A stretch of 64,000 bases of DNA from Aldersonia sp. NBC_00410 (GCF_026342035.1 NZ_JAPENM010000012.1:93755-157754), one strand, 5' to 3'. Counted from the stretch's first letter, positions 8,297 to 17,898 are shown. A program made the numbers and translations. The notes: a model not told the origin generated them from the sequence alone.

Positions 8297-9818
8297 AGGC
8301 CCGCGACTCGTCGAGCACGGGCAACTCCCGGTCTAGTCGTTCGCCGCGGAAGTACGCGGGCATGCGCTCCTTGGTCAGCAGGTACAGCGGGATACCCAGC
8401 AGCAATCCGCCGACGCCGAGCAGGAATACCGAGTCAATCGTCACGTCCGTAAACGGCAGCGTCAGAGCGGTTTCGCCGAAGTCGGCCGCCCACGACGTCA
8501 CTCCCGTCCACACTGTGGCGAAGATGAGCATCGCCCCGCCGAGCCCGGGCAGCACGCCGCGGACCAGTGCGACGCGGGCATTGGTGCGCAGCTCGCGGCG
8601 ATACAGCCATACGCACGCCAGCCCGGTCAGCGCGTAGTAGAAGCCGACCGAAATACCGATCGCCGAGACCGCGTCGATGACCAGCAGGCCCCCGGACGTG
8701 ACATCGAGCAGCACGTAGAGCGCGACCGACAGCGCGCCGAACACGATGGTCGATACGGTCGGGGTGCGCCAACGCGGATGCACCCGGCCGAACACCGCGG
8801 GCAGTGCCCCGTGCACCGCCATGGAGAAGGTGGTCCGCGACGTCGGCAGGATCGTGGTCTGGGTGCTCGCCGCCGCCGAGGTCAGCACCATCACGATCAG
8901 TAGGTTGACCAGCACCTCGCCAACCGGGCCCGACCCGAACACCGCCGCGCCCAGCGCGCCGAGCACATCGTCGACATGCTCGGGGTTCGCCAGTCCGATG
9001 CCCTCGGTGCCGACACCGGCGAACGCCTGCGCGGCCATGGTCACCACGATGTACAGCGCCACCAGCGCGATCGTGGACACCACCGCCGAACGACCGGGCG
9101 TGTGCCGCGGATCGACGGTCTCCTCGTTGACCGAGACCACCGAATCCCAGCCCCAGTAGATGAACACCATCAGCAGCGTCGCGTTCACGAATGTGGAGAA
9201 CGAGTCGATCGCGAACGGGTTGAACCAACTCCAGTCCGGAGTGATCGCCTGATCGCCGGCATCGCCGAGCGCAACCCGGACCAGCGCAATGGCCGCGAAC
9301 GCAACCAGCATCAGCACCTCGATGGACAACAGCAGCCGCTGCAGCCGGGCCGAGATGTCGATGCCGCGCACCGCGATCCAGGTCATCGCGACGATGTAGG
9401 CGACGCCGAGGGAGAGCACCCACGGATTCGAGGGATCGCCGCCGATCCCGTCGGCGCCGAACAACAGGAAGGTGTACTGCGCGCTGACCTGGGCCAGGCT
9501 GGCCATCACCAGCAGGTCCGCGACCACGATCGCCCAGCCGGACATCCAGCCGAGGAACGGGCCGAAGGCGCGAGTGGCCCACACGAAGGTGGTGCCCGCA
9601 TCGGGATCGGCGGCATTGAGTTCGCGGTAGCCGATCGCCACGAGCAGCATCGGAACGAAGGCGATCAGCACGATGATCGGCGTCTGCAGCCCGACGGCGG
9701 CGACGATCAGCCCGAGGGTTGCCGTGATGCTGTAGGCCGGTCCCGCCGACGCGACGCCGATGACAACGCTGGAACCGAACGAGAGCGCGCCCGCGCGCAG
9801 CTTGCCACCGGTTGACAT
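8295..9818 (-). CDS. APC-superfamily amino acid permease
   Basis: A 507-residue transporter with about 12-13 membrane helices. The first helix has the APC pattern GSSVVIGVASAGPAYSITAT with unwound Gly residues. Typical later segments are PDAGTTFVWATRAFGPFLGW and FIYWGWDSVVSVNEET (the helix 6 region). The substrate is probably an amino acid or polyamine; the sequence does not say which. It faces the GspS-like operon, so a polyamine or amino acid substrate for that ligase is possible but unproven. A TAGCCT hexamer 6 nt before the ATG suggests a leaderless transcript. Confidence 0.9.
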   Translation of the reverse strand: MSTGGKLRAGALSFGSSVVIGVASAGPAYSITATLGLIVAAVGLQTPIIVLIAFVPMLLVAIGYRELNAADPDAGTTFVWATRAFGPFLGWMSGWAIVVADLLVMASLAQVSAQYTFLLFGADGIGGDPSNPWVLSLGVAYIVAMTWIAVRGIDISARLQRLLLSIEVLMLVAFAAIALVRVALGDAGDQAITPDWSWFNPFAIDSFSTFVNATLLMVFIYWGWDSVVSVNEETVDPRHTPGRSAVVSTIALVALYIVVTMAAQAFAGVGTEGIGLANPEHVDDVLGALGAAVFGSGPVGEVLVNLLIVMVLTSAAASTQTTILPTSRTTFSMAVHGALPAVFGRVHPRWRTPTVSTIVFGALSVALYVLLDVTSGGLLVIDAVSAIGISVGFYYALTGLACVWLYRRELRTNARVALVRGVLPGLGGAMLIFATVWTGVTSWAADFGETALTLPFTDVTIDSVFLLGVGGLLLGIPLYLLTKERMPAYFRGERLDRELPVLDESRA

Positions 9819-9824
9819 GCGGCA

Positions 9825-9856
9825 AGGCTAGTTTCGGGCAATTCCGCCGGTAGGCT
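9825..9856. promoter_or_regulatory. Divergent leaderless promoters of the APC permease and acyP
   Basis: AGGCTA at 9825-9830 reads TAGCCT on the minus strand, 6 nt before the permease ATG. TAGGCT at 9851-9856 lies 8 nt before the acyP ATG. Neither gene has a Shine-Dalgarno sequence, and the two -10 boxes are only 20 nt apart, so the polymerases probably compete. Confidence 0.5.
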
Positions 9857-9864
9857 CAACCCCC

Positions 9865-10143
9865 ATGTCGTCGGACGCGCGCGTCACCGCCTGGGTGCAC
9901 GGATACGTGCAGGGGGTGGGGTTTCGCTGGTGGACCCGGTCGCGGGCGCTCGAGTTCGGGCTGACCGGGTATGCCAGGAATACCAGCGACGGTCGCGTGC
10001 AGGTGGTCGCCGAGGGACCGCGGGAGAAGTGCGAGCGGCTGCTCGCGCTGTTGCGGTCCGGCGACACGCCGGGGCAGGTCGATCTCGTGGTCGAGGATTG
10101 GGGCGAACCCACCGGGCAATACACGGGTTTCGAAGAACGCTGA
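9865..10143 (+). CDS. acyP: Acylphosphatase
   Basis: A 92-residue enzyme that hydrolyses carboxyl-phosphate bonds. The catalytic Arg21 sits in the signature [11 protein letters not shown] and Asn39 in [11 protein letters not shown]; both are present, as is the later VEVVAEG-type strand (here VQVVAEGP). The length is normal for the family. acyP lies directly upstream of smc in mycobacteria too. Likely expressed from its own leaderless promoter (TAGGCT at 9851-9856). Confidence 0.94.
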   Translation: MSSDARVTAWVHGYVQGVGFRWWTRSRALEFGLTGYARNTSDGRVQVVAEGPREKCERLLALLRSGDTPGQVDLVVEDWGEPTGQYTGFEER

Positions 10144-10199
10144 CGTCGCCAATGACCGCTGCGCCGCCGCGCCACGGCGATGTGCCTGCGACCAGCCGG

Positions 10200-10205
10200 T
10201 AATCT
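10200..10205 (+). promoter_or_regulatory. Candidate -10 element for smc
   Basis: TAATCT lies 33 nt before the smc ATG and 9 nt before an ATG that opens a 10-codon reading frame. No Shine-Dalgarno sequence precedes smc. Confidence 0.4.
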
Positions 10206-10214
10206 GACGGCACT

Positions 10215-10247
10215 ATGGCACTTCCTCCGGTCGCAATATGCACCTGA
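10215..10247 (+). other. Possible 10-codon leader peptide overlapping the smc start
   Basis: ATG at 10215 opens a frame encoding [10 protein letters not shown] and stops with TGA at 10245-10247, 10 nt inside smc (ATG 10238) in another frame. A transcript from the TAATCT box would begin close to this ATG. Termination inside the smc start region could allow re-initiation at smc, which otherwise lacks a ribosome binding site. Seen only in sequence; translation is inference. Confidence 0.3.
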
Positions 10248-13200
10248 AAAGCCTGACTCTCAAGGGCTTCAAGTCCTTCGCATCGGCAACGACATTACGG
10301 TTCGAGCCAGGAATCACCTGCGTCGTGGGCCCGAACGGCTCCGGCAAGTCGAATGTGGTCGACGCGCTGACCTGGGTAATGGGCGAGCAGGGCGCGAAGG
10401 CGCTGCGCGGCGGCAAGATGGAGGATGTCATCTTCGCCGGCACCCCGGGCCGGCCACCGCTCGGCAGGGCAGAGGTCACCCTGACCATCGATAACTCCGA
10501 CGGTGCGCTGCCGATCGAGTACTCGGAGGTCTCGATCACCCGCCGGATGTTCCGCGACGGCGCGGGCGAGTACGAGATCAACGGCAACTCCTGCCGCCTG
10601 ATGGACGTGCAGGAACTGCTCAGCGACTCCGGCATCGGCCGGGAAATGCACGTCATCGTCGGACAGGGCCAGCTTTCGGCGATCCTGGAGTCGCGCCCCG
10701 AGGACCGCCGGGCCTTCATCGAGGAGGCCGCCGGTGTGCTCAAGCACCGCAAGCGCAAGGAAAAGGCGCTTCGCAAGCTCGACGCGATGCAGGCCAACCT
10801 CGCACGTCTCACCGACCTCACCGCGGAATTACGCCGCCAACTCAAGCCCCTCGGCCGCCAAGCCGAGGTGGCCCGCCGAGCGCAGACCGTGCAGGCCGAC
10901 CTGCGCGACGCACGGTTGCGACTGGCCGCCGACGACCTCGTCACCCGCCGGACCGAACTGGCCGGCACCCAGGAACAAGAAAATCTCGCCCGCGAACAGC
11001 AGTTGGTCACGCAACGTGAACTCGAAGAGGCGGAGGCGCTGCTCGCCGAACAGGAGCGCGAACTCGCCCGGCTCACCCCCAGTGCCGAAGCCGCCGGGCA
11101 GACGTGGTTCCAGCTCTCGGCGCTCGCCGAACGGGTGAACGCGACCGTGCGAATCGCCAAGGAGCGGGCTCGCCACCTCGACAGCGAGCCGACCTCCGGC
11201 GGCGGTCGCGACCCGGAGCAGCTCGAGGCCGAGGCAGAGCGCGTCGAGGCCGAGGAAGCCGAACTGCTCGCGATCGTCGAAACGGCCACGGCGACGCTGG
11301 AATCGGCGAAGGACGAACTGGCCGAGCGGGAGCGCGCGGCGGCCGCAGCGGAGCACGCACACATGGCCGCAGTCCGTGCGATTGCCGACCGACGCGAGGG
11401 TCTGGCCCGCCTCGCCGGTCAGGTGGAGACGCTGCGCACCAGGGCACAGTCGGTGGACACCGAAGTCGGCAGGCTTACGCAAGCGATCGTCGACGCCCGG
11501 CAACGGCACGACGCCGCCCAGGCGGAATTCGACACCGTGCAAGAGCAGCTGGGCGACCTGGATGCCAACGAGAGCGGTCTCGACACCCGGCATGAGCACG
11601 CGGTGGCCGCACTGGAATCCGCCGATGCCCGGGTGGAGGAATTGCGCGCCCACGAGCGCGAATCGGTGCAGCTGGTCGCCTCGCTCGGTGCCCGGATCGA
11701 TGCCTTGTCGATGAGCCTCGGCGTCCGCGATGGGGCGGGCTGGCTGGTCGAAAACCATTCGGGCGAAGGCATACTCGGACCGCTCGCCGGTCTGATCGGC
11801 GTCGAGGCAGGGTTCGAGGCGGCCGTGGCCGCAGCGATGGGACCCGCCGCGGAGGCGATCGCGGTGCAAGGCCGCGCCGCCGCCCGGGATGCGGTACAGG
11901 CGCTCAAAGACGCCGACGCCGGACGCGCCGCGATCGTGTACGGCGGGGGGACGCCGGAGCGCGGATCGCGTCCGGACCTGCCCCCGGGTGCGCGCTGGCT
12001 GCTCGACGTCGTCGACTGCCCAGAATCGTTGCGCGCCGGGCTTTCCGGGCTGCTCGCCGGTATCGCGGTGGTGGCCGATCTGGCCGGTGCCCTCGACGTG
12101 ACAGAACGCGAACCGTTGGTGCGCGCCGTCACCAGGGACGGCGACCTGGCCGGCTCCGGTTGGATCGCGGGCGGGTCCGACCGAGCGCCGAGCCAGCTCG
12201 AAGTGCAGGCCGAAATCGACACCGCCCGTACCGGACTGCACGCCGCGCAACGCCGTGCGGAGGAACTCGCCGCGGCCCTGTCCGGAGCGCTCGACGAGCA
12301 GCGGGACCGCAGGTCCGCCGCCGAGCAGGCGCTGTCCGAACTGCACGAGTCGGATCGGGCGTTGGCCGCGGTGTACGAACAACTCGGCAGGCTCGGTCAG
12401 GCCGCGCGGATCGCCCAAACCGACGCCGAACGGTTGATGGTGCAGCGCGCCGACGCGGAGTCGGGTCGCGAGGAGACGCTCGCCGCACTGGCCGAACTCG
12501 AGGACCGGCACCGCGCCGCGCAGGCGGAGCAGACCGACCTCGACGACACCGCAGCCGACGCCGGGACCGAATCGACCGCGCGCGAACGGGAGGATGCGGC
12601 CGCTGCGTTGACCGAAGTCCGGTCGATGGAGATGGAGGCGCGCCTGGCCGTGCGGACTGCCGAGGAGCGGGCGGAATCGATTCGCGGCAAGGCGGATTCG
12701 CTGCGCCGCGCGGCAGGGGCGGAGCGGGCGGCCCGAGCGAGGGCCGAGCGGGCGCAACTAGCGCGCAAACAGGCCGCCGCCGTGGCAGCGGCGGTCGCGG
12801 AGTCCGGCCAACGCGTTGCAGAGCATCTCGACGACGTCGTCGCGCAGGCCATCGCGCACCGTGACGAACTGGTGGCCAAGCGCACCGAGCGGACCGGGGT
12901 GCTCGATCAAGCCAAGGAGCGGGCACGACTGCTCAGCGCGCAGCTCGCCGCATTCACCGACGTCGTGCACCGCGACGAGGTGGCCAAGGCGCAGGCGGCG
13001 CTGCGCATCGAGCAGCTCGAGGAGTCCATCTCCGAGCAGTTCGGGATCGGGCTCGATGACCTGATCAGCGAATACGGCCCCGCCGTGCCGCTACCACCGT
13101 CGCAGCAGGAGCTCGCCGAGTACGAGCAGGCGCGTGACCGCGGCGAGCAGGTCGTCGCACCCGCCCCGATGCCGTACGACCGGGACACCCAGGAGCGCCG

Positions 13201-13855
13201 CGCCAAGCGGGCGCAGAAGGATCTCACGACGCTTGGCAAGGTGAACCCGCTCGCGCTCGAGGAGTTCGCCGCGCTCGAGGAGCGCTACACCTTCCTGTCC
13301 ACCCAGCTCGAGGACGTCAAGAACGCGCGCAAGGATCTGCTCGACGTGGTCGCGGAGGTGGATACCCGCATCCTGCAGGTGTTCACCGAGGCCTACGCCG
13401 ATGTCGAACGCGAGTTCGTCGGCGTCTTCGAGAAGCTGTTCCCGGGCGGCGAGGGCAGGCTGGTGCTCACCGACCCCTCGGACATGCTCACCACCGGTAT
13501 CGAGGTGGAGGCGCGCCCGCCGGGGAAGAAGATCAAGCGGCTGTCGCTGCTCTCCGGCGGCGAGAAGTCACTGACCGCGGTCGCCCTGCTGGTCGCGATC
13601 TTCCGGGCCAGGCCGTCACCTTTCTACGTCATGGACGAGGTGGAGGCCGCGCTCGACGACACCAACCTGCGCCGATTGATCGGGCTGTTCGAACAGCTGC
13701 GGGAGCGGTCGCAGCTGATCGTCATCACTCACCAGAAGCCGACGATGGAGGTCGCCGACGCGCTCTACGGCGTGAGCATGCGCGGGGACGGCATCACCAC
13801 GGTCATCTCGCAGCGGATGCGTGGCGCGAACCTGGTCGGTTCACCCGCGTCGTGA
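10238..13855 (+). CDS. smc: Chromosome segregation ATPase SMC
   Basis: A 1205-residue SMC protein, the core of the ScpA/ScpB condensin that loads at parS sites and organises the chromosome. Walker A is at residues 31-38 (GPNGSGKS), and the R-loop region follows. Two long coiled-coil arms flank a hinge at about residues 500-640 (Gly-rich, [19 protein letters not shown]). The C-terminal head has the LSGGEKSL signature near residue 1103 and Walker [12 protein letters not shown]. Length is normal for actinobacteria. Preceded by acyP and followed by a strong double palindrome that should stop transcription. Confidence 0.97.
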   Translation: MHLKSLTLKGFKSFASATTLRFEPGITCVVGPNGSGKSNVVDALTWVMGEQGAKALRGGKMEDVIFAGTPGRPPLGRAEVTLTIDNSDGALPIEYSEVSITRRMFRDGAGEYEINGNSCRLMDVQELLSDSGIGREMHVIVGQGQLSAILESRPEDRRAFIEEAAGVLKHRKRKEKALRKLDAMQANLARLTDLTAELRRQLKPLGRQAEVARRAQTVQADLRDARLRLAADDLVTRRTELAGTQEQENLAREQQLVTQRELEEAEALLAEQERELARLTPSAEAAGQTWFQLSALAERVNATVRIAKERARHLDSEPTSGGGRDPEQLEAEAERVEAEEAELLAIVETATATLESAKDELAERERAAAAAEHAHMAAVRAIADRREGLARLAGQVETLRTRAQSVDTEVGRLTQAIVDARQRHDAAQAEFDTVQEQLGDLDANESGLDTRHEHAVAALESADARVEELRAHERESVQLVASLGARIDALSMSLGVRDGAGWLVENHSGEGILGPLAGLIGVEAGFEAAVAAAMGPAAEAIAVQGRAAARDAVQALKDADAGRAAIVYGGGTPERGSRPDLPPGARWLLDVVDCPESLRAGLSGLLAGIAVVADLAGALDVTEREPLVRAVTRDGDLAGSGWIAGGSDRAPSQLEVQAEIDTARTGLHAAQRRAEELAAALSGALDEQRDRRSAAEQALSELHESDRALAAVYEQLGRLGQAARIAQTDAERLMVQRADAESGREETLAALAELEDRHRAAQAEQTDLDDTAADAGTESTAREREDAAAALTEVRSMEMEARLAVRTAEERAESIRGKADSLRRAAGAERAARARAERAQLARKQAAAVAAAVAESGQRVAEHLDDVVAQAIAHRDELVAKRTERTGVLDQAKERARLLSAQLAAFTDVVHRDEVAKAQAALRIEQLEESISEQFGIGLDDLISEYGPAVPLPPSQQELAEYEQARDRGEQVVAPAPMPYDRDTQERRAKRAQKDLTTLGKVNPLALEEFAALEERYTFLSTQLEDVKNARKDLLDVVAEVDTRILQVFTEAYADVEREFVGVFEKLFPGGEGRLVLTDPSDMLTTGIEVEARPPGKKIKRLSLLSGGEKSLTAVALLVAIFRARPSPFYVMDEVEAALDDTNLRRLIGLFEQLRERSQLIVITHQKPTMEVADALYGVSMRGDGITTVISQRMRGANLVGSPAS

Positions 13856-13859
13856 TGCA

Positions 13860-13934
13860 ACCCCCCGCATCGACTGAACGGAACCGTTCAGTCGATCAGA
13901 TCGACTGAACGGTTCCGTTCAGTCGATGGGGGGT
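13860..13934. terminator. Nested double palindrome, bidirectional terminator between smc and DUF2237
   Basis: Two 28-nt palindromes lie at 13869-13896 and 13900-13927, separated by CAG. Each has arms ATCGACTGAACGG and CCGTTCAGTCGAT; the first has AA in the centre and the second TT. The second is therefore the reverse complement of the first, and the 59-nt whole is again a perfect inverted repeat. An outer ACCCCCC (13860-13866) / GGGGGGT (13928-13934) stem extends it. It sits between convergent stops at 13855 and 13939. Confidence 0.85.
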
Positions 13935-13938
13935 GCGT

Positions 13939-14328
13939 TCAGAGCAGGCCGCCGATGTCGTCGGGGACGTCCACGGCGTAGCGGTGCAGGTCTTCGAGCG
14001 AGACGATCTCGAGCGCGCGTTCGTGCGTGGCTGCCAGCACGACGGGCGCGGCGATGCCGTCGTCACACGCCTGCTGCCAGCGTGCGGCCACGACGCACCA
14101 CCGGTCGCCGGGTGTGAGCCCGGGGAAGCCGTATTCGGGACGCGGCGTGCTCAGGTCGTTGCCGACGCCCGCCTGGTAATCGAGAAACTCGGCGGTGACC
14201 ACCACGCACACGGTGTGGCTGCCCACATCCTCCGGTCCGCTTGTGCAGCAACCGTCGCGATAGAAACCGGTCATCGGCTCGGTGCCGCACTCCTCGAGCG
14301 GACCACCCAATACATTGCGCTGCGACAC
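13939..14328 (-). CDS. DUF2237 family protein
   Basis: A 129-residue soluble protein with the whole DUF2237 signature: NVLGGPLEECGTEPMTGFYR, then DGCCTSGPEDVGSHTVC, GNDLSTPRPEYGFPGL, and GDRWCVVAARWQQA. The five conserved cysteines and several Gly/Pro turns suggest a cofactor- or metal-binding role, but no function is established to my knowledge. It starts with GTG at 14328. The TAGCAT hexamer 7 nt upstream on the minus strand and the lack of a ribosome binding site point to a leaderless transcript. Convergent with smc, divergent from ftsY. Confidence 0.9.
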   Translation of the reverse strand: MSQRNVLGGPLEECGTEPMTGFYRDGCCTSGPEDVGSHTVCVVVTAEFLDYQAGVGNDLSTPRPEYGFPGLTPGDRWCVVAARWQQACDDGIAAPVVLAATHERALEIVSLEDLHRYAVDVPDDIGGLL

Positions 14329-14335
14329 GCCGCAG

Positions 14336-14341
14336 ATGCTA
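14336..14341 (-). promoter_or_regulatory. -10 hexamer of a likely leaderless DUF2237 transcript
   Basis: ATGCTA on the plus strand reads TAGCAT on the minus strand and ends 7 nt before the GTG start at 14328. Confidence 0.5.
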
Positions 14342-14418
14342 CGCGCGACTTGCGGTGTTGCGGGGTGCCCAGGTCACCGGCGCGTCCCGGATCGCATGGC
14401 TGATGAAAAGATGGCGGT

Positions 14419-15861
14419 GTGACTGCCCAAGTTTGGATCCTCATCGCCGTCGTCGCGGCCATCCTGCTCGTCGCGCTGGTGGCGGGCGGAACGCTCTACC
14501 GCCGCCGGCGGATCTCGCTGACCGCCCCGGACAAGCCGAAGGGGGAGATCGCCGACCGGTCGGGCGGATACCAGGCAGGCAGCGGCTTCTCGTTCACCCA
14601 GGGCGGCACCGCGACCGCACCGCCGCCGCCGACAGGGGAGCGGACCGACACCGAAGGGCAGCCGGGTGTCGGTGACGACGCCGCCGTGCCGCGGGATGCT
14701 CCGCGGCGCGGAATCACGGAGGTGCGGCTGCCCGAACCTCCGGTGGCCGAAACACCGACGGCGCCACCGGCCCAAACCCCGGCTACACCGGCGCCGGTAG
14801 CGGCCGAGCCCGAAGCAGCGGCACCGACTGCGGAAGTCCCCCCGGAAACGGCCCCTGTCGAGACGGCCCCGGTCGAGACGCCGCCGGTCGAGGTTCCGCC
14901 CGCGCCCGAACCGGTCGCGCCCGCGCCGGTGGAGGAGATCGCCCCGACGGAGGGCAGGCTCGACCGGCTGCGTGGCCGGTTGTCCCGCTCGCAGAACGCC
15001 ATGGGCAAGAGCCTGCTCGGTCTGCTCGGCGGCGGCGACCTCGACGAGGATTCGTGGGAAGAGGTCGAGGACACCCTGCTGGTGGCCGACCTCGGCACGC
15101 CTATCACGACAGCCGTCGTCGAGCAGTTGCGCGAGCAAATGGCCGCCCGCAGCATCCGCACCGAGGCACAGGCACGCGCGCTGCTGCGTGAGGTACTGAT
15201 CGAGCAGCTGCATCCGGAGTTCGACCGGTCGGTGCGCGCGCTGCCGCACGACAACCACCCGTCGATCCTGCTGGTCGTGGGCGTGAACGGCACCGGAAAG
15301 ACCACGACGACGGGCAAGCTCGCCCGTGTGCTCGTCGCGGACGGGCGCCGGGTATTGCTCGGCGCCGCCGACACGTTCCGTGCCGCCGCCGCGGATCAGC
15401 TGCAGACCTGGGGTGAGCGGGTTGGTGCGGACACGGTGCGCGGCAAGGAGAACGCGGATCCGGCTGCCGTCGCGTACGACGCCGTGACCAGGGGAATCGA
15501 GGACGGTGTCGATGTCGTCGTGATCGACACCGCCGGCCGCTTGCACACCAAGACCGGCCTGATGGACGAGCTGGGCAAGGTGAAGCGCGTGGTGGAGAAG
15601 CGCGCCGCGGTCGACGAAGTGCTGCTAGTCCTCGATGCCACCGTCGGCCAGAACGGTCTCGTACAGGCGCGGGTGTTCGCCGAGGTCGTCGACATCACCG
15701 GGGTCGCGCTGACCAAGCTCGACGGCACCGCGAAGGGCGGCATCGTCTTCCAGGTGCAGCACGAGTTGGGTGTGCCGGTGAAACTGGTCGGGCTCGGTGA
15801 GGGCGCCGACGATTTGGCCCCGTTCGAGCCCGAGGCCTTTGTCGACGCGCTGCTCGGCTGA
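14419..15861 (+). CDS. ftsY: Signal recognition particle receptor FtsY
   Basis: A 480-residue SRP receptor GTPase that delivers ribosome-nascent chains to the Sec translocon. It has an N-terminal membrane helix (VWILIAVVAAILLVALVAGG), unlike E. coli FtsY, then a low-complexity Pro/Glu/Ala linker to about residue 170 with PVETAPVETPPVEVPP repeats. The N domain follows, and the G domain has P-loop GVNGTGKTTTTGKLA near residues 289-303, a DTAGRLHTK motif and TKLDGTAKGG. GTG start at 14419. In mycobacteria ftsY also follows smc. Confidence 0.96.
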   Translation: MTAQVWILIAVVAAILLVALVAGGTLYRRRRISLTAPDKPKGEIADRSGGYQAGSGFSFTQGGTATAPPPPTGERTDTEGQPGVGDDAAVPRDAPRRGITEVRLPEPPVAETPTAPPAQTPATPAPVAAEPEAAAPTAEVPPETAPVETAPVETPPVEVPPAPEPVAPAPVEEIAPTEGRLDRLRGRLSRSQNAMGKSLLGLLGGGDLDEDSWEEVEDTLLVADLGTPITTAVVEQLREQMAARSIRTEAQARALLREVLIEQLHPEFDRSVRALPHDNHPSILLVVGVNGTGKTTTTGKLARVLVADGRRVLLGAADTFRAAAADQLQTWGERVGADTVRGKENADPAAVAYDAVTRGIEDGVDVVVIDTAGRLHTKTGLMDELGKVKRVVEKRAAVDEVLLVLDATVGQNGLVQARVFAEVVDITGVALTKLDGTAKGGIVFQVQHELGVPVKLVGLGEGADDLAPFEPEAFVDALLG

Positions 15862-15867
15862 GCGATC

Positions 15868-16491
15868 GTGTCTTCGGATCCCGTGGAAGAACTGTCTCTG
15901 GAGGTTTTCGCGGCGCGCGTGCTCGGTGTGTCCGCGGCACCGGACCGGATCGCCGGCGTGATCGCGCAGATCATCGGCGACGGTATCGAGATCAAGGACG
16001 AGCGCGTCGGTCCGAGCGGTATCGGGATCGCGTCGGCGGTCGGCGAACCGGGGGAGATCGAGGCGTTGCGCAGTTCGCACGGCGATTGGGACGTCGAGGT
16101 GACGGTTCCGGTGCAGTTGCGGGTCAACGTGCAGGTCGCCGGCGCCACGGCGCGCTACCGGATCGCGGTTCGCGTGCACACCAGGATCCGGCTCGTCCCG
16201 GTGCCGCCGTGCGCGGTATTCGTCGAGATTGCCGACATCGGCCGCGAGCACATCGAGGCCGTCGTCGACCCCGAAGGCATGCCGTCGCGGATCGTCGGTT
16301 GGGTTGGAAATATCAATTCCGTGGTAGGTGACAAGGTGGTGGCCTATATCAACGATCTCTTCGACAGTCCGGAAGTGCTCGCCGTACGCCGGATCGATGT
16401 GGCACGCATGATCGACCGCGCGTGGGACGCGGGGTTCGTTGTCGAGCCGTCCGCGGTGCCGGCAAGGGAGGGGAGGACGCCACTGACGTAG
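15868..16491 (+). CDS. Conserved actinobacterial protein of unknown function
   Basis: I do not recognise a named family. The 207-residue protein has no signal peptide or membrane helix. After ~30 residues it reads IAGVIAQIIGDGIEIKDERVGPSG, then a beta-rich section (VEVTVPVQLRVNVQVAG, RYRIAVRVHTRIRLVPVP, AVFVEIADIG), then GWVGNINSVVGDKVVAYINDLF and a helical end. Alternating hydrophobic strands followed by amphipathic helices would suit a lipid- or ligand-binding cup. Its GTG starts 7 nt after the ftsY stop, so it is probably translated from the ftsY transcript and may relate to membrane protein insertion. Confidence 0.7.
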   Translation: MSSDPVEELSLEVFAARVLGVSAAPDRIAGVIAQIIGDGIEIKDERVGPSGIGIASAVGEPGEIEALRSSHGDWDVEVTVPVQLRVNVQVAGATARYRIAVRVHTRIRLVPVPPCAVFVEIADIGREHIEAVVDPEGMPSRIVGWVGNINSVVGDKVVAYINDLFDSPEVLAVRRIDVARMIDRAWDAGFVVEPSAVPAREGRTPLT

Positions 16492-16586
16492 CGTGTCGGG
16501 GGGAGACCCGAGTCCGGTTTGCCCGATTCGACTGCCCGATTGACGGCTCGATTCGAGCCGAAATTTTCGAGGAACAGGAGTCCTGC

Positions 16587-17267
16587 ATGAACAGCACGAT
16601 CAGTAAGTCCCGGCGGGGGTTGGTTCGCCGGCTGGGTGTGGGTATCGCGGCCGTCGCGGCCTCGATGGCCGTCTTCGCCGGCCCCACCACCGCGGCGCCC
16701 GCAGCACCGGCGCAGCCGACCGTGGATTGGAACCAGGCCGCGCAGCAACTGCGCGCCGCCGCCGCGGGGAACCCCACCGCCGAAGCGGCGATGGACCGAT
16801 TGCTCACCGCGCCGAAGCAGGAGCTGCGTCAGGACGTCGCCCTGCCCGCCCAGGTCTTCCAGATCCCGGCCTACTCGCAGGAGGGCCGGATGGACGGCGT
16901 CTCCGGGCAGGTGTACGGCTCGGGCATCGCACTCGGCATTGGCGGCTTCCGCCTCGGCGTCTTCGGCGGTCCGGGCGTGTTCGCGCCCAGCCAGGCCGGC
17001 GCGCGGATGGAGGTGCTCTGGGTGAATCTGTCCACCGGCAAGTCGGGGACTGCCGTGCTCAGCGAGCACACCGACAGCATCTTCGACACCACGCTGCGGT
17101 CGGCCGATCTGAGCGGCCAGATTGGTAAGGGCACCGTCGTGGCCGGTGTGTACGGCTCGGCATGGCACCGCTGGCCGGTGCCCGTCGACGACGCGCACAA
17201 GGATGGCTTCGCCTACCACAAGGCGGAACTCTGGTTCCCGTCGCTCGGCGCGGTCATCAATAACTGA
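16587..17267 (+). CDS. Secreted protein of unknown function
   Basis: A 226-residue exported protein. The N-terminus has a positively charged stretch (SKSRRGLVRRLG), a hydrophobic core (VGIAAVAASMAVFAG) and a likely cleavage after TTAA or APA near residues 37-42; the twin Arg spacing is not a clear Tat motif. The mature part has a helical segment (VDWNQAAQQLRAAAAG) and then a Gly-rich beta domain with GQVYGSGIALGIGGFRLGVF, LWVNLSTGKSGTAVL and VVAGVYGSAWHRWPVP. No cysteines are seen in the mature part. AACAGGAG precedes the ATG at 16587. A terminator follows. Confidence 0.78.
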   Translation: MNSTISKSRRGLVRRLGVGIAAVAASMAVFAGPTTAAPAAPAQPTVDWNQAAQQLRAAAAGNPTAEAAMDRLLTAPKQELRQDVALPAQVFQIPAYSQEGRMDGVSGQVYGSGIALGIGGFRLGVFGGPGVFAPSQAGARMEVLWVNLSTGKSGTAVLSEHTDSIFDTTLRSADLSGQIGKGTVVAGVYGSAWHRWPVPVDDAHKDGFAYHKAELWFPSLGAVINN

Positions 17268-17283
17268 CGCCGGATGTTCGCTG

Positions 17284-17314
17284 GGAGGGTCTCGCCGCGG
17301 CGGGGCCCTCCTTT
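17284..17314 (+). terminator. Rho-independent terminator after the secreted protein gene
   Basis: GGAGGG (17284-17289) pairs with CCCTCC (17306-17311), with an inner GC-rich stem, followed by TTT. Confidence 0.65.
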
Positions 17315-17484
17315 CGTCGGCTCACAAGTCACGCCGTGCTCCTGTGAGATCGATTTGACGGGTGTCTGTCGGCACCGTCACGGCCCTGCAACGTCGCCCG
17401 CCGACACTGGCTGATCGAGGGCCGCTCAGCCCGCGGCCCGCGCGGATTCCGCCGCAACGCTCGTCTTCGATCACAGGAGTGCTG

Positions 17485-17898
17485 ATGGACAAAGGCCTGC
17501 TCGAACGCAGTCTCGTACTCGTCGATGGCGAGGAGGACGCGCTGACCCGCCGCTTCTACGACGTGCTGTTCACCCGCTATCCGCAGGTGCAGCCCATGTT
17601 TTCGGCCGACGTGCGCCCGCAGGCCGCGATGCTGCGCCAGGCGGTGATCGCGGTGATCGAGCATCTCGACGATGCGCAGTGGCTCGAATCGACCCTGCAC
17701 GCGCTCGGCGCGCGCCACGAGGGACTCGGGGTCACTGCGCCGATGTACGCTGCGGTCGCGGAATGTATGATCGCGACGATGCAGGAGCGCGGCGGCCCGG
17801 AGTGGACTCCGGCGATGAGTGCGGCCTGGACCGAAGCGCTCGGCGCGGTTGCGACCATGATGCTGGCCGGTTACCGCGACGCCGAATCGGTCGCGTGA
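17485..17898 (+). CDS. Single-domain globin (flavohaemoglobin-like haem domain)
   Basis: A 137-residue globin similar to the haem domain of flavohaemoglobins but without a reductase domain. Visible positions are the distal B10-type Tyr25 in RRFYDVLFTRYP, the CD1 Phe39 in QPMFSADVRPQ, an E7-type Gln52 in MLRQAVI, and the proximal His78 in ALGARHEGLGV. Such proteins bind O2 or NO and may detoxify NO with a separate reductase. ATG at 17485 follows ACAGGAG with good spacing. The 217-bp upstream gap holds the terminator above and an imperfect CTCACA/TGTGAG pair at 17321-17348. Confidence 0.85.
   Translation: MDKGLLERSLVLVDGEEDALTRRFYDVLFTRYPQVQPMFSADVRPQAAMLRQAVIAVIEHLDDAQWLESTLHALGARHEGLGVTAPMYAAVAECMIATMQERGGPEWTPAMSAAWTEALGAVATMMLAGYRDAESVA

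Noticed and set aside
17321..17348. CTCACA/TGTGAG inverted repeat upstream of the globin gene
   Set aside because: Six-base arms with a 16-nt spacer are weak, and it is next to a better terminator; no role can be assigned.
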